64,000 nucleotides of DNA from Scylla paramamosain. Taxonomy: Eukaryota > Arthropoda > Malacostraca > Decapoda > Portunidae. This document shows positions 1 to 12,324 of this stretch, in pieces. Positions within the stretch are counted from its first letter, which is position 1. Each line of letters opens with the position of its first letter. A program made the position numbers and the translations under genes. The notes below the pieces were generated by a model. That model saw nothing but the letters and a program-made list of their open reading frames with translations. It was not told the origin of the DNA and searched no databases. Location: NCBI RefSeq assembly GCF_035594125.1, contig NC_087197.1, positions 8,106,110 to 8,170,109 on the forward strand, in the 5' to 3' direction.

Positions 1-3000
1 AAAAAAAGGTAAAATTAACTTTTTCGATAATGTTCTTTTTTCGACATAATTTCCCTAAATTTTGGCAGAATATTGGCATCTTGGTACCTATTAAAATGAA
101 TAACAAAAAAATAAAAATGCTATTTTTTTATTTATTTAATTTTTTTCTCTATAAAAAGTGTTATTTGTAGGTTTTAACGTTTTGGTACTTAAGCAACTTT
201 AAAACATTCATAATACACATTTCTCGTAATGTCCTTTCGTTTCCCAAATATAGGGATCTTTGCATGTATTTAAGCGTTTTTATTTTTAACATGATAAAAA
301 ACACTCAAAAACACTTGTTTTTCGTAAAGTTTTTCTGCTTCTTCATAAAGGAGTGTTTTGCATGCGTTTTAGCGATTTGGTATGTAAGGAGCTGAAAAAC
401 ACAAGGCAAGTTCTTTGTAAAAGTTGGTTTTATTCAAATGTAATATGATTACCCTGCTTTTTAGTGCTTTATTGCCTAACACGCTCAAAAACACTCAAAA
501 GACACTTCTGGTAATGTCATTTTTTTCCCTCATAAAGCTAGTTTCGCATGCTATTTGAGGTTTTGCTAAGAATGTGAAAAAAACACTCAAAATACACGCA
601 TTTGGTAATGTTGTTCTGGTTCTGAATTAAGATTGTTATTCATAAGTTTCAGCATTTTGGTGTCTAAGAAACTTCTTTATATACACGACTTTATGCGCTT
701 TTTGGTAATGTTATTCTATTTCTTCATATTGGTATGTTTGCATCCGTTTTAACGTTTTTCTACGTTAAACACCGAAAAAAACACGTTTTCAGTAATTTTG
801 TTTTTGATTCCCAAAGAATATTGCCAGAATTTTTGCATGTTAGTACCTATGAAGATGAATAACAAAAAAAAAAAATAAATATTTTATTTTTTTTCTCTAT
901 AAAGAGTTTTATTTGTGGGTTTTAGCTTTCTTAGTACTTAAGGGACTTAAAAACACTCATAATACACATTTCTCGTACTGTCCTTTCGATTCCCAAACAT
1001 AATGTTCTTTGCATGTATTTAAGCGTTTTTATAAATAACATGATCAAAAACACTCAAAATACATGTTTTTCGTAATGTTACTCTGTTTCTCCATAAGAGT
1101 GTGTTTTTGCATGCGTTTTAGCGTTTTGGTATGTAAGGAGTTAAAAAAAAAACCCTTAAAGGCAAGTTCTTCGTAAAAGTTGGTTTTATTCCCATGTAAT
1201 ATGACTGTTCTGCTTTTTAGTGCTTTGTTGCATATCACGCTCAAAAACACTCAAAAGACACTTTTTTGGTAATATCTAGTTTTTTGCGTTTTTTGCCTTG
1301 TGGTTCGTATGAAACCATAAAACACTCATTGTACACGTTTCTCGTAATGTTCTTTTGTTTCCCAATATTGAGTACTTTCCATCCATTTTCGCATTTTTTC
1401 TAGGTAACAAGTTGAAAAACACTCAAAATATATCCTTTTGGTAAAGTTATTCTATTTCTTCATATTGGTTGGTTTGTATCCGTTTTAGCGTTTTTCTTCG
1501 TAAATCACTGAAAAGACACGTTTTTAGTAATATTGTTGAAATTGCTGAAAAACACTCAAAAGACAGATTTCTGGTAAAGTCGTGTAATTTCCCCATATAG
1601 GTGGCTTTGCATACACTTCTGGGTTTGGTACATAATTCCAGAAAAAAGCAAATTTTTTTTTTATGTCCTTTCATTTCACAGACATAGGGTTCTTTGCATG
1701 TATTAAGCGTTTTTATAGGTAACATGATCAAAAACACTCAAAATACACGTTTTTGGTAATGTTATTCTGTTTCTCCATAAAGGGTGTTTTGCATGCGTTT
1801 TAGCGTTTTGGTATGTAAGGAGTTAAAAACATTTAAAGGCAAGTTCTTCGTAAAAGTTAGTTTTATTCCTATATAATGTGATTATTCTGCTTTTTAGTGC
1901 TTTTTCGCATATCACGCTCAAAAACACTCAAAAGACACTTTTCTGATAATGTTATTTTTTTCCCACATAAAGTTAGTTTCGCATGTAATTTGGGATTTTC
2001 GTAACTGAGAATGTGAAAGACACTCAAAATACATACATTTGGTAAGGTAGTTCTGTTTCTCAATTAAAAGTGTTATTCATGAGTTTTAGCATTTTGGTAT
2101 TTAAGAAACTTCTCAATATACACGAGTTCTTGCGTTTTTTGTCTTCTGGTTCTTGTGAAACTATAAAACAATCATTATACACTTTTCTCTAAATGTCCTT
2201 TTGCTTCCCAATATAGAGTGCTTTTATATCCATTTTCGCGTTTTTTGTAGGTAAAAAGCATTATAAACGTTTCTCGTAATGTCCTTTTGTTTTCCAATAT
2301 AGAGAGATTTGCATCCATTTTCGCTCAAAACACAAAAAATACCTTTTTGGTAATATTATTTTATTTCATGATATTGGTTGATTTGCTTTCTTTTTAGCGT
2401 TTTTCTACGTAAAACACTGAAAAGACACGTTTTCAGTAATTTTGTTTTGGATTCCCATACAGAGTGATTTCCATATTATTTACTGTTTTGGTGCCTAACA
2501 TACTGAAAAACAGGCAAAAGACAGGTTTCAGGTAAAGACGTTTAATTTCCCCATATAGGTGGCTCTACATGCACTTTAGGGTTTGGTACATAACGGTCTG
2601 AAAAAAAGCTAAAATTAAATTTTATGATATTCTTTTTTTTTTTTACATAATTTCCCTGAATTTTGCCAGAATTTTGGCATCTCGATACCTATGAAGATCA
2701 ATAAAAAAAAATGCTATTTTTTCATTTATTTATTTTTTATCTATAAAGAGTGTTATTTGTGGGTTTAAGCTTTTTGGTACTTAAAGAACGTAAAAACACT
2801 CATAATACTCGTTTCTCGTAATGTCCTTTTGTTTCCTAAAGATAAGGTTCTTTACATGTATTGAAGCGTTTTTATAGGTAAAATGATCAAAAACACTCAA
2901 AATATACCTTTTTTGTAATGTTATTCTATTTCTTCATATTGGTTGGTTTCCATCCGCGTTTAGCGTTTTTCTACGTAAATACAGAAAAGACACGTTTTCA

Positions 3001-5203
3001 GTAATTTTTGGATTCCCATATAGAGTGACTTCAATGTTATTTATCGTTTTGATGCCTAACATGCTGAAAAACACTCAAAAGACAGGTTTCTTGTAAAGTC
3101 GTTTAATTTCCCTATATAGGTGGCTTTGCATACACTTTAGGGTTTGGTACATAACAGTCCAAAAAAAAAAAAGCTAAAATTAACCTCTTTCATAATATTC
3201 TTTTTTCACGTAATTTTCCTGAATTTTGCCAGAATTTTGGCATCTCGTTGCCTATGAAGATCAATAAAAAAATGTTATATTTTAATTTATTTTTATTTAT
3301 TTTTTTTCTGTATAGTGTTATTTGTGGGTTTTAGCCTTTTGGTACTTAAGGAACTTATAAACACTCATAATACACATTCCTCGTAATGTCCTTTTATTCC
3401 CAAACATAGGGTTCTTTGCATGTATTTAAGCGTTTTTATTGGTAATAAGCTCAAAAACACTCAAAATACATGTTTTTGATATCATTCTGTTTTTCCATAC
3501 AGGGTGTTTTGCATGTGTTTTAGCGTTTTAGTATATAAGGAGCTCAAAAAAACTTAAAGGCAAGTTCTTGGTAAAAGTTGGTTATATTCCCATGTAATGT
3601 GATTGCCCTGCTTTTTAATGCTTTATTGCCTAACACGCTGAAAAACACTAAAAAGACACTTTTCTAGTCATTTCATTTTTTTTCCACAGTTTCGCATGTA
3701 ATTTGGGGTTGGACCACTAAGAAATTGAAAAAAAAACACTCAAAATACACTCATTTCCTAAAATTGTTCTGTTTCTCAATTAAGAGTGTTATTCATTAGT
3801 TTCAGCATTTTGGTATCTAGGAAACTTCTCCATATATACGAGTTTTGCGCTTTTTGCCTTATGGTTTTTGAAAACTATTAATACATTCATTATACAATTT
3901 TCTTGTAATATCCTTTGTTTCCCAATATAGACTGCTTTGCATTCATTTTTGCGTTTTTTGTAGGTAACAAGCTCAAAAACACTCAACTTTTTTGTAATGT
4001 TATTCTATTTCTTCATATTGGTTGGTTTGCATCCGTTTTAGTTTTCTACGCTAAAACTGAAAAGACACGTTTTCAGTAATATTGTTGAAATTGCTGAAAA
4101 CACCCAAAGACATGTTTCTTGTAAAGTCGTTTAATTTCCCCATATAGATGGCTTTGCATGCACTTCCGGGTTTCGTACATAACTCCGGAAAAAAGCTAAA
4201 ATTATTTCTTTAATGTTTTTTTTTCACATAATTTCCCTGAATTTTCTCAAAATTTTGGCATCTATGAAGATGAATAACAAAAAAAAAAAATTTTAAAATT
4301 ATTTTTTTCTCTATAAAGAGTGTTATTTGTGGGTTTTAGATTTTTGGTACTTAAAGAACTTAAAAATACTCATAATACACGATTTTCGTAATGTCCTTTC
4401 GTTTCACAAACATAGGGTTCTTTGCATGTATTTAAGCGATTTTATAGGTGACATTATCAAAAACAATCAAAATATATGTTTTTGGTAATGTTATTCTGTT
4501 TCTTCATAAAGGTTGTTTTGCATGCGTTTAGCGTTTTGGTATGTAAGTAGTTAAAAAACACTTAAAGGCAAGTTCTTCGTAAAATTTGGTTTTATTCCAA
4601 TGTAATGTGATTGTTCTGCTTTTTAGTGTTTTGTTGCATATAACGCTCAAAAACACTCAAAAGACTCTTTTCTGGAAATGTCATTTTTTTCCCCCATAAA
4701 GCTGGTTTCGCATGTAATTTGGGATTTTGGTAACTAAGAATGTGAAAAGCACTCAAAATACACGCATTTAGTAAAGTTGCTCTGTTGCTCAATTAAGAAT
4801 GTGAAAAGCACTCAAAATACACGCATTTAGTAAAGTTGCTCTGTTGCTCAGGGAGGAGCACTTCAGGAGTTTCAGCATTTTCGTATCTAGGAAACTTCTC
4901 CATATACACGAGTTTTTGCGTTTTTTGCCTTGTGGTTCTTTTAAACTATAAAACATTCATTATACACTTTTCTTGCAATGTCCCTTTGTTTTCCAATATA
5001 GAGTGCTTTGTATCAATTTTCGCGTTTTTTTTTTTTTAAGGTAACAACATCGAAAACACTCAAAATATACCTTTTTGGTAATGTTTTTCTACTTCTTGAT
5101 ATTTGTTGGTTTTCATCCGTTTTAGCGTTTTTCTACGTAAAACACTGAGAAGACACGTTTCCAGTAATTTTGTTTTGGTTTGCCATAGAGAGTGAGTTCC
5201 ATA
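1..5203 (-). repeat. Minus-oriented satellite block 1
   Basis: Boxes read as complements (AAAAACACTCAAAA, GCATGCGTTTTAGCG). m5 landmarks lie near 60-110, 830, 2,670, 3,230 and 4,250. From about 1.0 to 4.73 kb it is an inverted copy of 31.6-35.38 kb. From 4.74 kb to its end it matches, inverted, 9.44-9.96 kb. It ends in the m7 word (GTGAGTTCCATA), joined directly to a plus-oriented m1 word (CATTCTTAGTTACC) at about 5,203. Confidence 0.85.
4735..4852 (-). repeat. 59-bp direct duplication within m10/m1
   Basis: The stretch starting AAGAATGTGAAAAGCAC occurs twice back to back with a period of 59 bp (4,735 and 4,794). It is followed by a small insertion, locally rich in G and C, GGGAGGAGCACTTCAGG. 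The same structure is found inverted at about 9,816-9,955 and 19,936-20,075, and is absent from the related HOR at 54.7-54.85 kb. Confidence 0.85.
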
Positions 5204-5859
5204 CATTCTTAGTTACCAAAACCCCAAATTGCATGCGAAAATAGATTTGTGGGAAAAAAAATGACTTTACCAGGAAAGTGTCTTTTGAGTGTTTTTGAGC
5301 GTGATAGGCAATAAAGCACTAAAAAGGAAGGCAATCACATTACACTGGAGGAAAACGAATTTTTACCAAGAACTTGCCTTTAAGTGTTTTTTGAGCTCCT
5401 TATATACCAAAACACTAAAATGCATGCAAAACACTCTTTATGGTGAAACAGAATAATATTACCAAAAACATATATTTTGAGTGTTTTTGATCATGTTACC
5501 AATGAAAACGCTAAAATACATGCAAAGAACTCTATTCTTAAGAAAGGAAAGGAGATTACGAGAAACGTGTATTATGAGTGTTTTTAAGTTCATTAATTAC
5601 CAAAAAGCTAAAAGCCACAAATAACACTCTTTATTGAGAAATAATAAATAAATAAATAAAAAATACGATATTTTTTTTCTTTCTTATTCATCTTCACAGG
5701 TACCGAGATGCCAAAATTCGGGCAAAATTCAGGAAATTATGTGAAATAAGAACATTATAAAAAAAGTTAAGTTTAGTTTTTTTTTTTCGGACTATTTTGT
5801 ACCAAACCCCTAAAGTGCATGGGGAAATTAAACGTGTTTGCCAGAAAACGGTCTTATGA

Positions 5860-5880
5860 GAGTTTTTCAGCAATCACATT
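5860..5880 (+). other. Deletion junction in unit 1
   Basis: Left of 5,870 the sequence matches 15,300-15,467. Right of it the sequence matches from about 16,008. The 540 bp between those points in unit 2 (m7 to m2) is missing here, so an m7 start is joined to the middle of an m2 (GTTTTTCAGCAATCACATT). GCA is shared at the join. The related block at 46.7 kb has no deletion, so the loss is in unit 1. Confidence 0.8.
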
Positions 5881-6629
5881 ACATTGAAATAAAACCAATT
5901 TTTAACATGAACTTGCCTTTAAGTGTATTTGAGCTCCTTATATACCAAAACACTAAAATGCATGCAAAAACACTTTAGGGTGAAACAGAATAACATTACC
6001 AAAAACATGTATTTTGAGTGTTTTTGATCATGTTACCAATAAAAACGCTTAAATACATGCAAAAAACCCTATTTTTGGGAAACGAAAGGACATTACGAGA
6101 AACGTGTATTATGGGTGTTTTTAAGTTTATTAAGTACGAAAAAGCTAAAAGCCACAAATTACACTCTTTATTGAGAAAAAATAAATAAATAAATAAAGAA
6201 ATACGATATTTCTTTTTCATTCTTATTTATCTTCACAGGTAAGGAGGTGCCAAAATTCGGGCAAAGTTCAGGAAATTATATAAAAAAAGAACATTATCAA
6301 AAAAGTACTCTTATGTACCAAACACCTAAATTGCATGCAAAGCCACCTATATGGGGAAATTGAACGTCTTTGCCAGAAAACTGACTTATGAGGGTTTTTC
6401 AGCATGTTAGGAACCAACACGATAAAACACAAGGAAGTCAATCTATATGGGAATCCAAAAATAAATTACTGAAAACGTGTCTTTTCGGTGTTTTACGTAG
6501 AAAACGCTAAAACGGATGCAAACCAACCAAAATGAAGAAATAGAATAACATTACCAAAAACGTATATTTTGAGTGTTTTTGATATTGTTACCTACAAAAA
6601 AACGCGAAAATGGATGGAAAGCACTCTAT

Positions 6630-6666
6630 ATTGGGAGGCAAAAGGCAATAAAAAGCATTTTAGGCA
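6630..6666 (+). other. m9-to-m7 hybrid junction, copy 1
   Basis: An m9 (CTATATTGGGAGGCAAAAGG) breaks off and continues as an m7 (TTTTAGGCACCAAAGCG). The HOR therefore repeats m7-m8-m9 before going on. Equivalent joins occur at about 16,775, 48,065, 35,990 (minus) and 58,850 (minus). Confidence 0.75.
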
Positions 6667-7279
6667 CCAAAGCGATAAATAATATGAAAGTCACTCTATA
6701 TGGAAATCCAAAGCAATATTACTGGAAACGTGTCTTTTTAAAGATTTACGTAGAAAAACGCTAAAACAGATGCAAACCAACCAATATGAAGAAATAGAAT
6801 AACATTACCAAAATATATATTTTGTGTGTTCTTGAGCTTGTTACATAAAAAAAAATGCAAAAATATATGCAAAGCACTCTATATAAGTAAAAAAAAAAAA
6901 AAAGGACATAACAAGAAACGTGTATAATGAGTGTTTTATAGTTTCACCAGAATCACAAGGCAAAAAACGCAAAAACTCGACTATATGGAGAAGTTTCTAA
7001 GATACCAAAATACTGAAACTCATGAATAACACTCTTAATCAAGAAACAGAACAACCTTACTAAATGCGTGTATTTTGAGTGTTATTTTACATTCTTAGTT
7101 ATCAAAACCCCAAATTCCATGCGAAACTAGCTTTATGTAGGAAAAAAATGACATTATCAGAAAAGTGTCTTTGAGTGTTTTTGAGCGTGTTAGGCAATAA
7201 AGCACTAAAAAGCAGGGTAATCACATTACATGGGAATAAAACCAACTTTTACGAAGAACTTGCCTTTTAGTGTTTTTGA

Positions 7280-7742
7280 CACGCATTTAGTTTGGTTGTT
7301 CTGTTTCTCAATTAAGAGTGTTATTGAAGAGTTTCAGCATATACACGAGTTTTTGCGTTTTTTGCCTTGTGGTTTTTTTGAACTATAAAACATTCATTAT
7401 ACACTTTTCTCGCAATGTCCCTTTGTTTCCCAATATAGAGTGCTTTGTATCAATTTTCGCGTTTTTTTTTTTTTTTTTTTGTAGGAAACAAGCACAAAAA
7501 CACTCAAAATATACATTTTTGGTAATGTTATCCTGCTTCTTGATATTGGTTGGTTTGTATCAGTTTTAGCGTTTTTCTACGTAAAACACTGAGAAGACAC
7601 GTTTTCAGTAAGTTTCTTTTGGATTCCCACATAGAGTGAGTTCCTTATTATTTATCGTTTTGGTGCCTAATATGCTGAAAAACACTGAAAAGACATATTT
7701 CTTGTTAGATCTTTAATTTCCTCATATGGGAGGCTTTGCATG
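7280..7742 (-). repeat. Inverted cassette, copy 1 (463 bp)
   Basis: Inside a plus block the boxes suddenly read as complements: m10, m9, m8, m7 and part of m6, all reversed. The left join is GTGTTTTTGA followed by CACGCATTTAG. The right join is GGCTTTGCATG followed by TCTTTTAAGTG. The flanks are an m2/m3 boundary on the left and an m2 start on the right. A 19-base T run (7,462-7,480) lies inside. Confidence 0.9.
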
Positions 7743-9815
7743 TCTTTTAAGTGTTTGTGAGCGTGTTACGCAATAAAGCCCTGAATGCCAGGGCAATCAC
7801 ATTACATGGGAATAAAACCAAATTTTACCAAGAACTTACCTTTAAGTGTTTTTGAGCTCCTTATGTACCAAAACGCTAAAACGCATGCAAAATACATTTG
7901 ATGGAGAAACAGAATAACATTTCAAAATACACGTATTTTGAGTGTTTTTGATCATGTTATGTATAAAAACGCTTAAATACATGTAAAGAACCTTATTTTT
8001 GGGAAACGAAAGAACATTACGAGAAACGTGTATTATGAGTGTTTTTTAATTTCCTTCAGTACCAAAAAGCTAAAACCCTCAAATAACACTCTTTTGAAAA
8101 ATAAATAAATTAAAAAAATGGGAATTTTTTTTTTATTATTCATCTTCATAGGTACCGAGATGCCAAAATTCTGCCAAAATTCACGGAATTTATGTGGAAA
8201 AAAGAATATTATCATAGAAGTTAATTATAGCTTTTTTTTCGGATTGTTATGTACCAAACCTTAAAATGCATGCAAAGCCACCTATATAAGGAAGTTAAAG
8301 GACTTTAACAGAAACCTGTCTTTTCAGTGTTTTCAGCATGTTAGGCACCAAAACGATAAATAATATGGAAGTCAGTCAATATGTGAATCCAAAAGAAAAT
8401 TACTGAAAACGTGTCCTTTCAGTGTTTTACGTAGAAAAACGCTAAAGCGGATACAAACCATCCTATATGAAGAAATAGAATAACATTACCAAAAAGATAT
8501 ATTTTGATTTTTTTTTAGCTTGTTACCTACAAAAAATGCAAAAAAATCGATGTAAAGCACTCTTTATTAGGAAACAAAAGGATATTACGAGAAACGTGTA
8601 TAATGAGTGTTTTATAGTTTTTAAAATAATCACAAGGCAATAAATGCAAAAACTCGTCTATATAGAGATATTTTTTACATATCAATATGAATAAATGCAT
8701 GAATAACATTTTTAATCGATTAACAGAACTACCTTACCAAATTGAGTATTTTGAGTGTTTTTCACATTCTTAGTTACGAAAATGCCAAATTACATGCGAA
8801 ACTACCATCATTTGGGAAAAAAAATGACATTACCAGAAAAGTGTCTTTTGAGTGTTTTTCATCGTGATATGCAACAAATCACTAAAAAGCAGAACGATCA
8901 CATTACATGGGAATAATCCCAACTTTTACAAAGAATTTGCCTTTAAGTGTTTTTGAGCTCCTTATATACTAAACCGCTAAAACGCATGCAAAACAAACTT
9001 TATGGAGAACCAGAATAACATTACCAAAAAGATGTATTTTGAGTGTTTTTGATAATGTTATCTATAAAAACGCTTAAATACATGCAAAGAACCTTATGTT
9101 TGGGAAACGTAAGGACATTACGAGAAACGTGTATTATGAGTGTTTTTAAGTTCCTTAACTTCCAAAAAGCTAAAACCCACAAATAACATTCGTTATTTAG
9201 AAAAAAAATAAAAAATAAAAAAAATAAACGAAAGGTTTTCCTTTTCTTTTTTTGTTATTAACCTTCATAGGTACCAAGAGGCCAAAGTTCCAGGAAAAAT
9301 TAGGGCAATTATATGATAAGAGAATATTGTAAAAAAAAATTTGATATTAGCTTTTTTTCGGACTTTTATGTACCAAACACTAAAGTGCACTCAAAGCCTC
9401 CCATATGAGGAAATTAAACGACCTTACCAGAAATCTGTGTTTTGAGTGTTTTTCAGCATGTTAGGCACCAAAACGATAAATAATATGGAACTCACTCTCT
9501 ATGGCAAACCAAAACAAAATTACTGGAAACGTGTCTTCTCAGTGTTTTACGTAGAAAAACGCTAAAACGGATGGAAACCAACAAATATCAAGAAGTAGAA
9601 AAACATTACCAAAAAGGTATATTTTGAGTGTTTTCGATGTTGTTACCTAAAAAAAAAAAAACGCGAAAATTGATACAAAGCACTCTATATTGGAAAACAA
9701 AGGGACATTGCGAGAAAAGTGTATAATGAATGTTTTATAGTTTAAAAGAACCACAAGGCAAAAAACGCAAAAACTCGTGTATATGGAGAAGTTTCCTAGA
9801 TACGAAAATGCTGAA

Positions 9816-9955
9816 ACTCCTGAAGTGCTCCTCCCTGAGCAACAGAGCAACTTTACTAAATGCGTGTATTTTGAGTGCTTTTCACATTCTTAATTGAGCA
9901 ACAGAGCAACTTTACTAAATGCGTGTATTTTGAGTGCTTTTCACATTCTTAGTTA
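9816..9955 (+). repeat. 59-bp direct duplication with a small insertion, unit 1 copy
   Basis: GAGCAACAGAGCAACTTTAC to ACATTCTTAATT is present twice in tandem, preceded by TGAAGTGCTCCTCCCTGAG. It is the reversed equivalent of 4,735-4,880 and the direct equivalent of 19,936-20,075. Confidence 0.85.
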
Positions 9956-10875
9956 CCAAAATCCCAAATTGCATGCGAAACCAGCTTTATGTGGGAAAAA
10001 AACGACATTACCAGAAAAGTGTCTTTTGAGTGTTTTTGAGCTTGATAGGCAATAAAGCACTAAAAAGCATGGGAATCACTTTACATGGCAATAAAATCAA
10101 TTTTTACCAAGAACTTGCCTTTAAGTGTTTTGAGCTCCTTATATACCAAAACGCTAAAACGCATGCAAAGCACACTTCATGGAGAAAGAGAATAGCATTA
10201 CCAAAAACATATATTTTGAGTGTTTTTGATCATGTTACCAATAAAAACGCTTAAATACATGCAAAGAACCCTTTTTTTAGGAAATTAAAGGACTTTGCGA
10301 GAGCCGTGTATTACGAGTGTTTTTAAGATCATTATTTATCAAAAAGCTAAAAGCCACAAATAACACTCTTTATTGACAAAAATAAATAAATAAATAAAAA
10401 AATACGATATTTTTTCTTTCTTTTTCATCTTCACAGGTACCGAGATGCCAAAATTTGGGCAAAATTCAGGAAATTATGTGAAATAAGAACATTATCAAAA
10501 AATTTAAATTTAGGTTTTTTTTTGTACTGTTATGTACCAAACCCTAAAGTGCATGCAAACCCACCTATATGGGGAAATTAAACGTCTTTGCCAGAAAACT
10601 GTGTTATGAATGTTTTTCAACTTGTTAGGCACCATAACGGTAAATAACATGCAAGTCACTCTATATGGGAATCTAACACAAAATTACTGAAAACGTGTCT
10701 TTTCGGTGTTTTACGTAGAAAAACGCTAAAATGGATGCAAACCAACCAATAGGAAGAAATAAAATAACATTACCAAAAAGGTACATTTTGAGTGTTTTTG
10801 ACCTTGTTACCTACAAAAAACGCGAAAATGGATGCAAAGCACTCCCTATTGGGAAACAAAAGGACATTACGAGAA

Positions 10876-10890
10876 ACGTGTTTTTTATCA
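10876..10890 (+). other. m9-to-m4 fusion (shortened HOR), unit 1
   Basis: GAGAAACGTG at the end of m9 runs straight into TTTTTTATCATGTTACC of m4, skipping m10, m1, m2 and m3. The same join is at about 20,976-20,988 in unit 2. It gives the 640-bp spacing between m5 landmarks. Confidence 0.8.
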
Positions 10891-11845
10891 TGTTACCTAT
10901 AAAAACACTTAAATACATCCAAAGATCCCTATATTTGGGAAACGAAAGGACATTACGAGAAATGTGTATTATGAATGTTTTTAAGTTCCTTAAGTACCAA
11001 AACGTTAAAACCTACAAATAACACTCTTTATAGAGAAAAAAAATAGCATTTTTATTCTTTTGTTATTGATATTCATAGGTACCAAGATGCCAAAATTCTG
11101 TAAAAATTCAGGGAAATTATGTGGAAAAAAGAACCTTATCGAAAAAGATAATTTTACCTTTTTTCGGAGTTATATACCAAACCATAAAGTGTATGCAAAG
11201 CCACCTATTTGGGAAAATTTAGCGACTTTACAAGAAACCTGTCTTTTGAGTATTTTTTCGCATGTTAGGTACCAAAACGATGGATAATATGAAATTCACT
11301 CTATATGGAAATCCAAAACAAAATTACTGAAAACGTCTCTTTTAAAAGATTTACGTTAAAACACGCTAAAACGGATGCAAACCAACAGAAAAATATATTT
11401 TGTGTGTTTTTTAGCTTGTTACATAAAAAAACACAAAAATGGATGGAAAGCACTGTATTTTAGGAAAAAAAAGGACATAACAAAAAACATGTATAATGAG
11501 TGTTTTATCGTTTCACCAGAATCACAAGGCAAAAAACGCAAAAACTCGTATGTGTGGAGAAGTTTTCAAGATACCAAAATGCTGAAACTCATGAATAACT
11601 TTCTTAATCAAGAAACAGAGCAGCCTTACTGAATGCGTGTATTTTGAGTGTTTTTTTACATTCTTAGTTACCAGAATCCCAAATTCCATGCGAAACTAGT
11701 TTTATATGGGAAAATGACATTACCAGAAAAGTGTATTTGAGTGTTTTTGAGACTGTTAGGCAATGAAGCACTAAAAAGCAGGGCAATCACATTACATGGG
11801 AATAAAACCAACTTTTACGAAGAACTTGCCTTTTAGTGTTTTTGA

Positions 11846-12324
11846 CACGCATTTAGTAAGGTTGTTCTGTTTCTCAATTAAGAGTGTTATTCATGAGTTT
11901 CAGCATTTTAGTATCTAGGAAACTTCTCCATATACACGAGTTTTTGCTTTTTTTGCCTTGTGTTTTTTTTTCAACTATAAAACATTCATTATACACTTTT
12001 TTCGCAATGTCCCTTTGTTTCCTCATATAGAGTGCTTTGTATCAATTTTTTGCGTTTTTTTTTATAGGTAACAAGCTCAAAAACACTCAAAATATACATT
12101 TTTGTAATGTTTTTCTGCTTCTTGATATTGGTTGGTTTACATCAATTTTAGCGTTTTTTCTACGTAAAACACTGAGAAGACACATTTTCAGTAATTTTTT
12201 TTTGATTCCCACATAGAGAGAGTTCCTTATTATTTATATTTTTGGTGCCTAACAAGCTGAAAAACACTCAAAAGACAGATTTCTAGTAAGGTCTTTCATT
12301 TCCTCACATGGGAGACTTTGCATG
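11846..12324 (-). repeat. Inverted cassette, copy 2 (about 479 bp)
   Basis: Same two breakpoints and same content (m10 to m6 reversed) as copy 1. The left join is TTTTTGA/CACGCATTTAG and the right join is ACTTTGCATG/TTTTTTTTAGTG. It is a distinct sequence variant within the same duplication unit, so each unit carries two separate cassettes. Confidence 0.9.

Larger units (their letters stand above)
5204..7279 (+). repeat. Plus-oriented satellite block 2a
   Basis: Begins at the orientation switch at 5,203 and runs to the first inverted cassette. Signature variants such as GGAGGAAAACGAATTTTTAC are shared with about 46.2 kb (direct) and about 60.7 kb (inverted). It contains the start of duplication unit 1 at about 5,690 and the 5,870 deletion junction. 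Confidence 0.85.
7743..11845 (+). repeat. Plus-oriented satellite block 2b
   Basis: m5 landmarks lie near 8,150, 9,270, 10,440 and 11,080. The short 640-bp spacing of the last two is due to an m9-to-m4 fusion near 10,883. The 59-bp direct duplication at 9.82-9.96 kb and the m7 variant at 9.48-9.52 kb also appear, reversed, at 4.74-5.2 kb. Confidence 0.85.

Noticed and set aside
7280..7742. Cassette as an inserted mobile element with terminal repeats
   Set aside because: Its content is ordinary m10 to m6 satellite in reverse. There is no target duplication, no terminal inverted repeat and no coding capacity that I can see.
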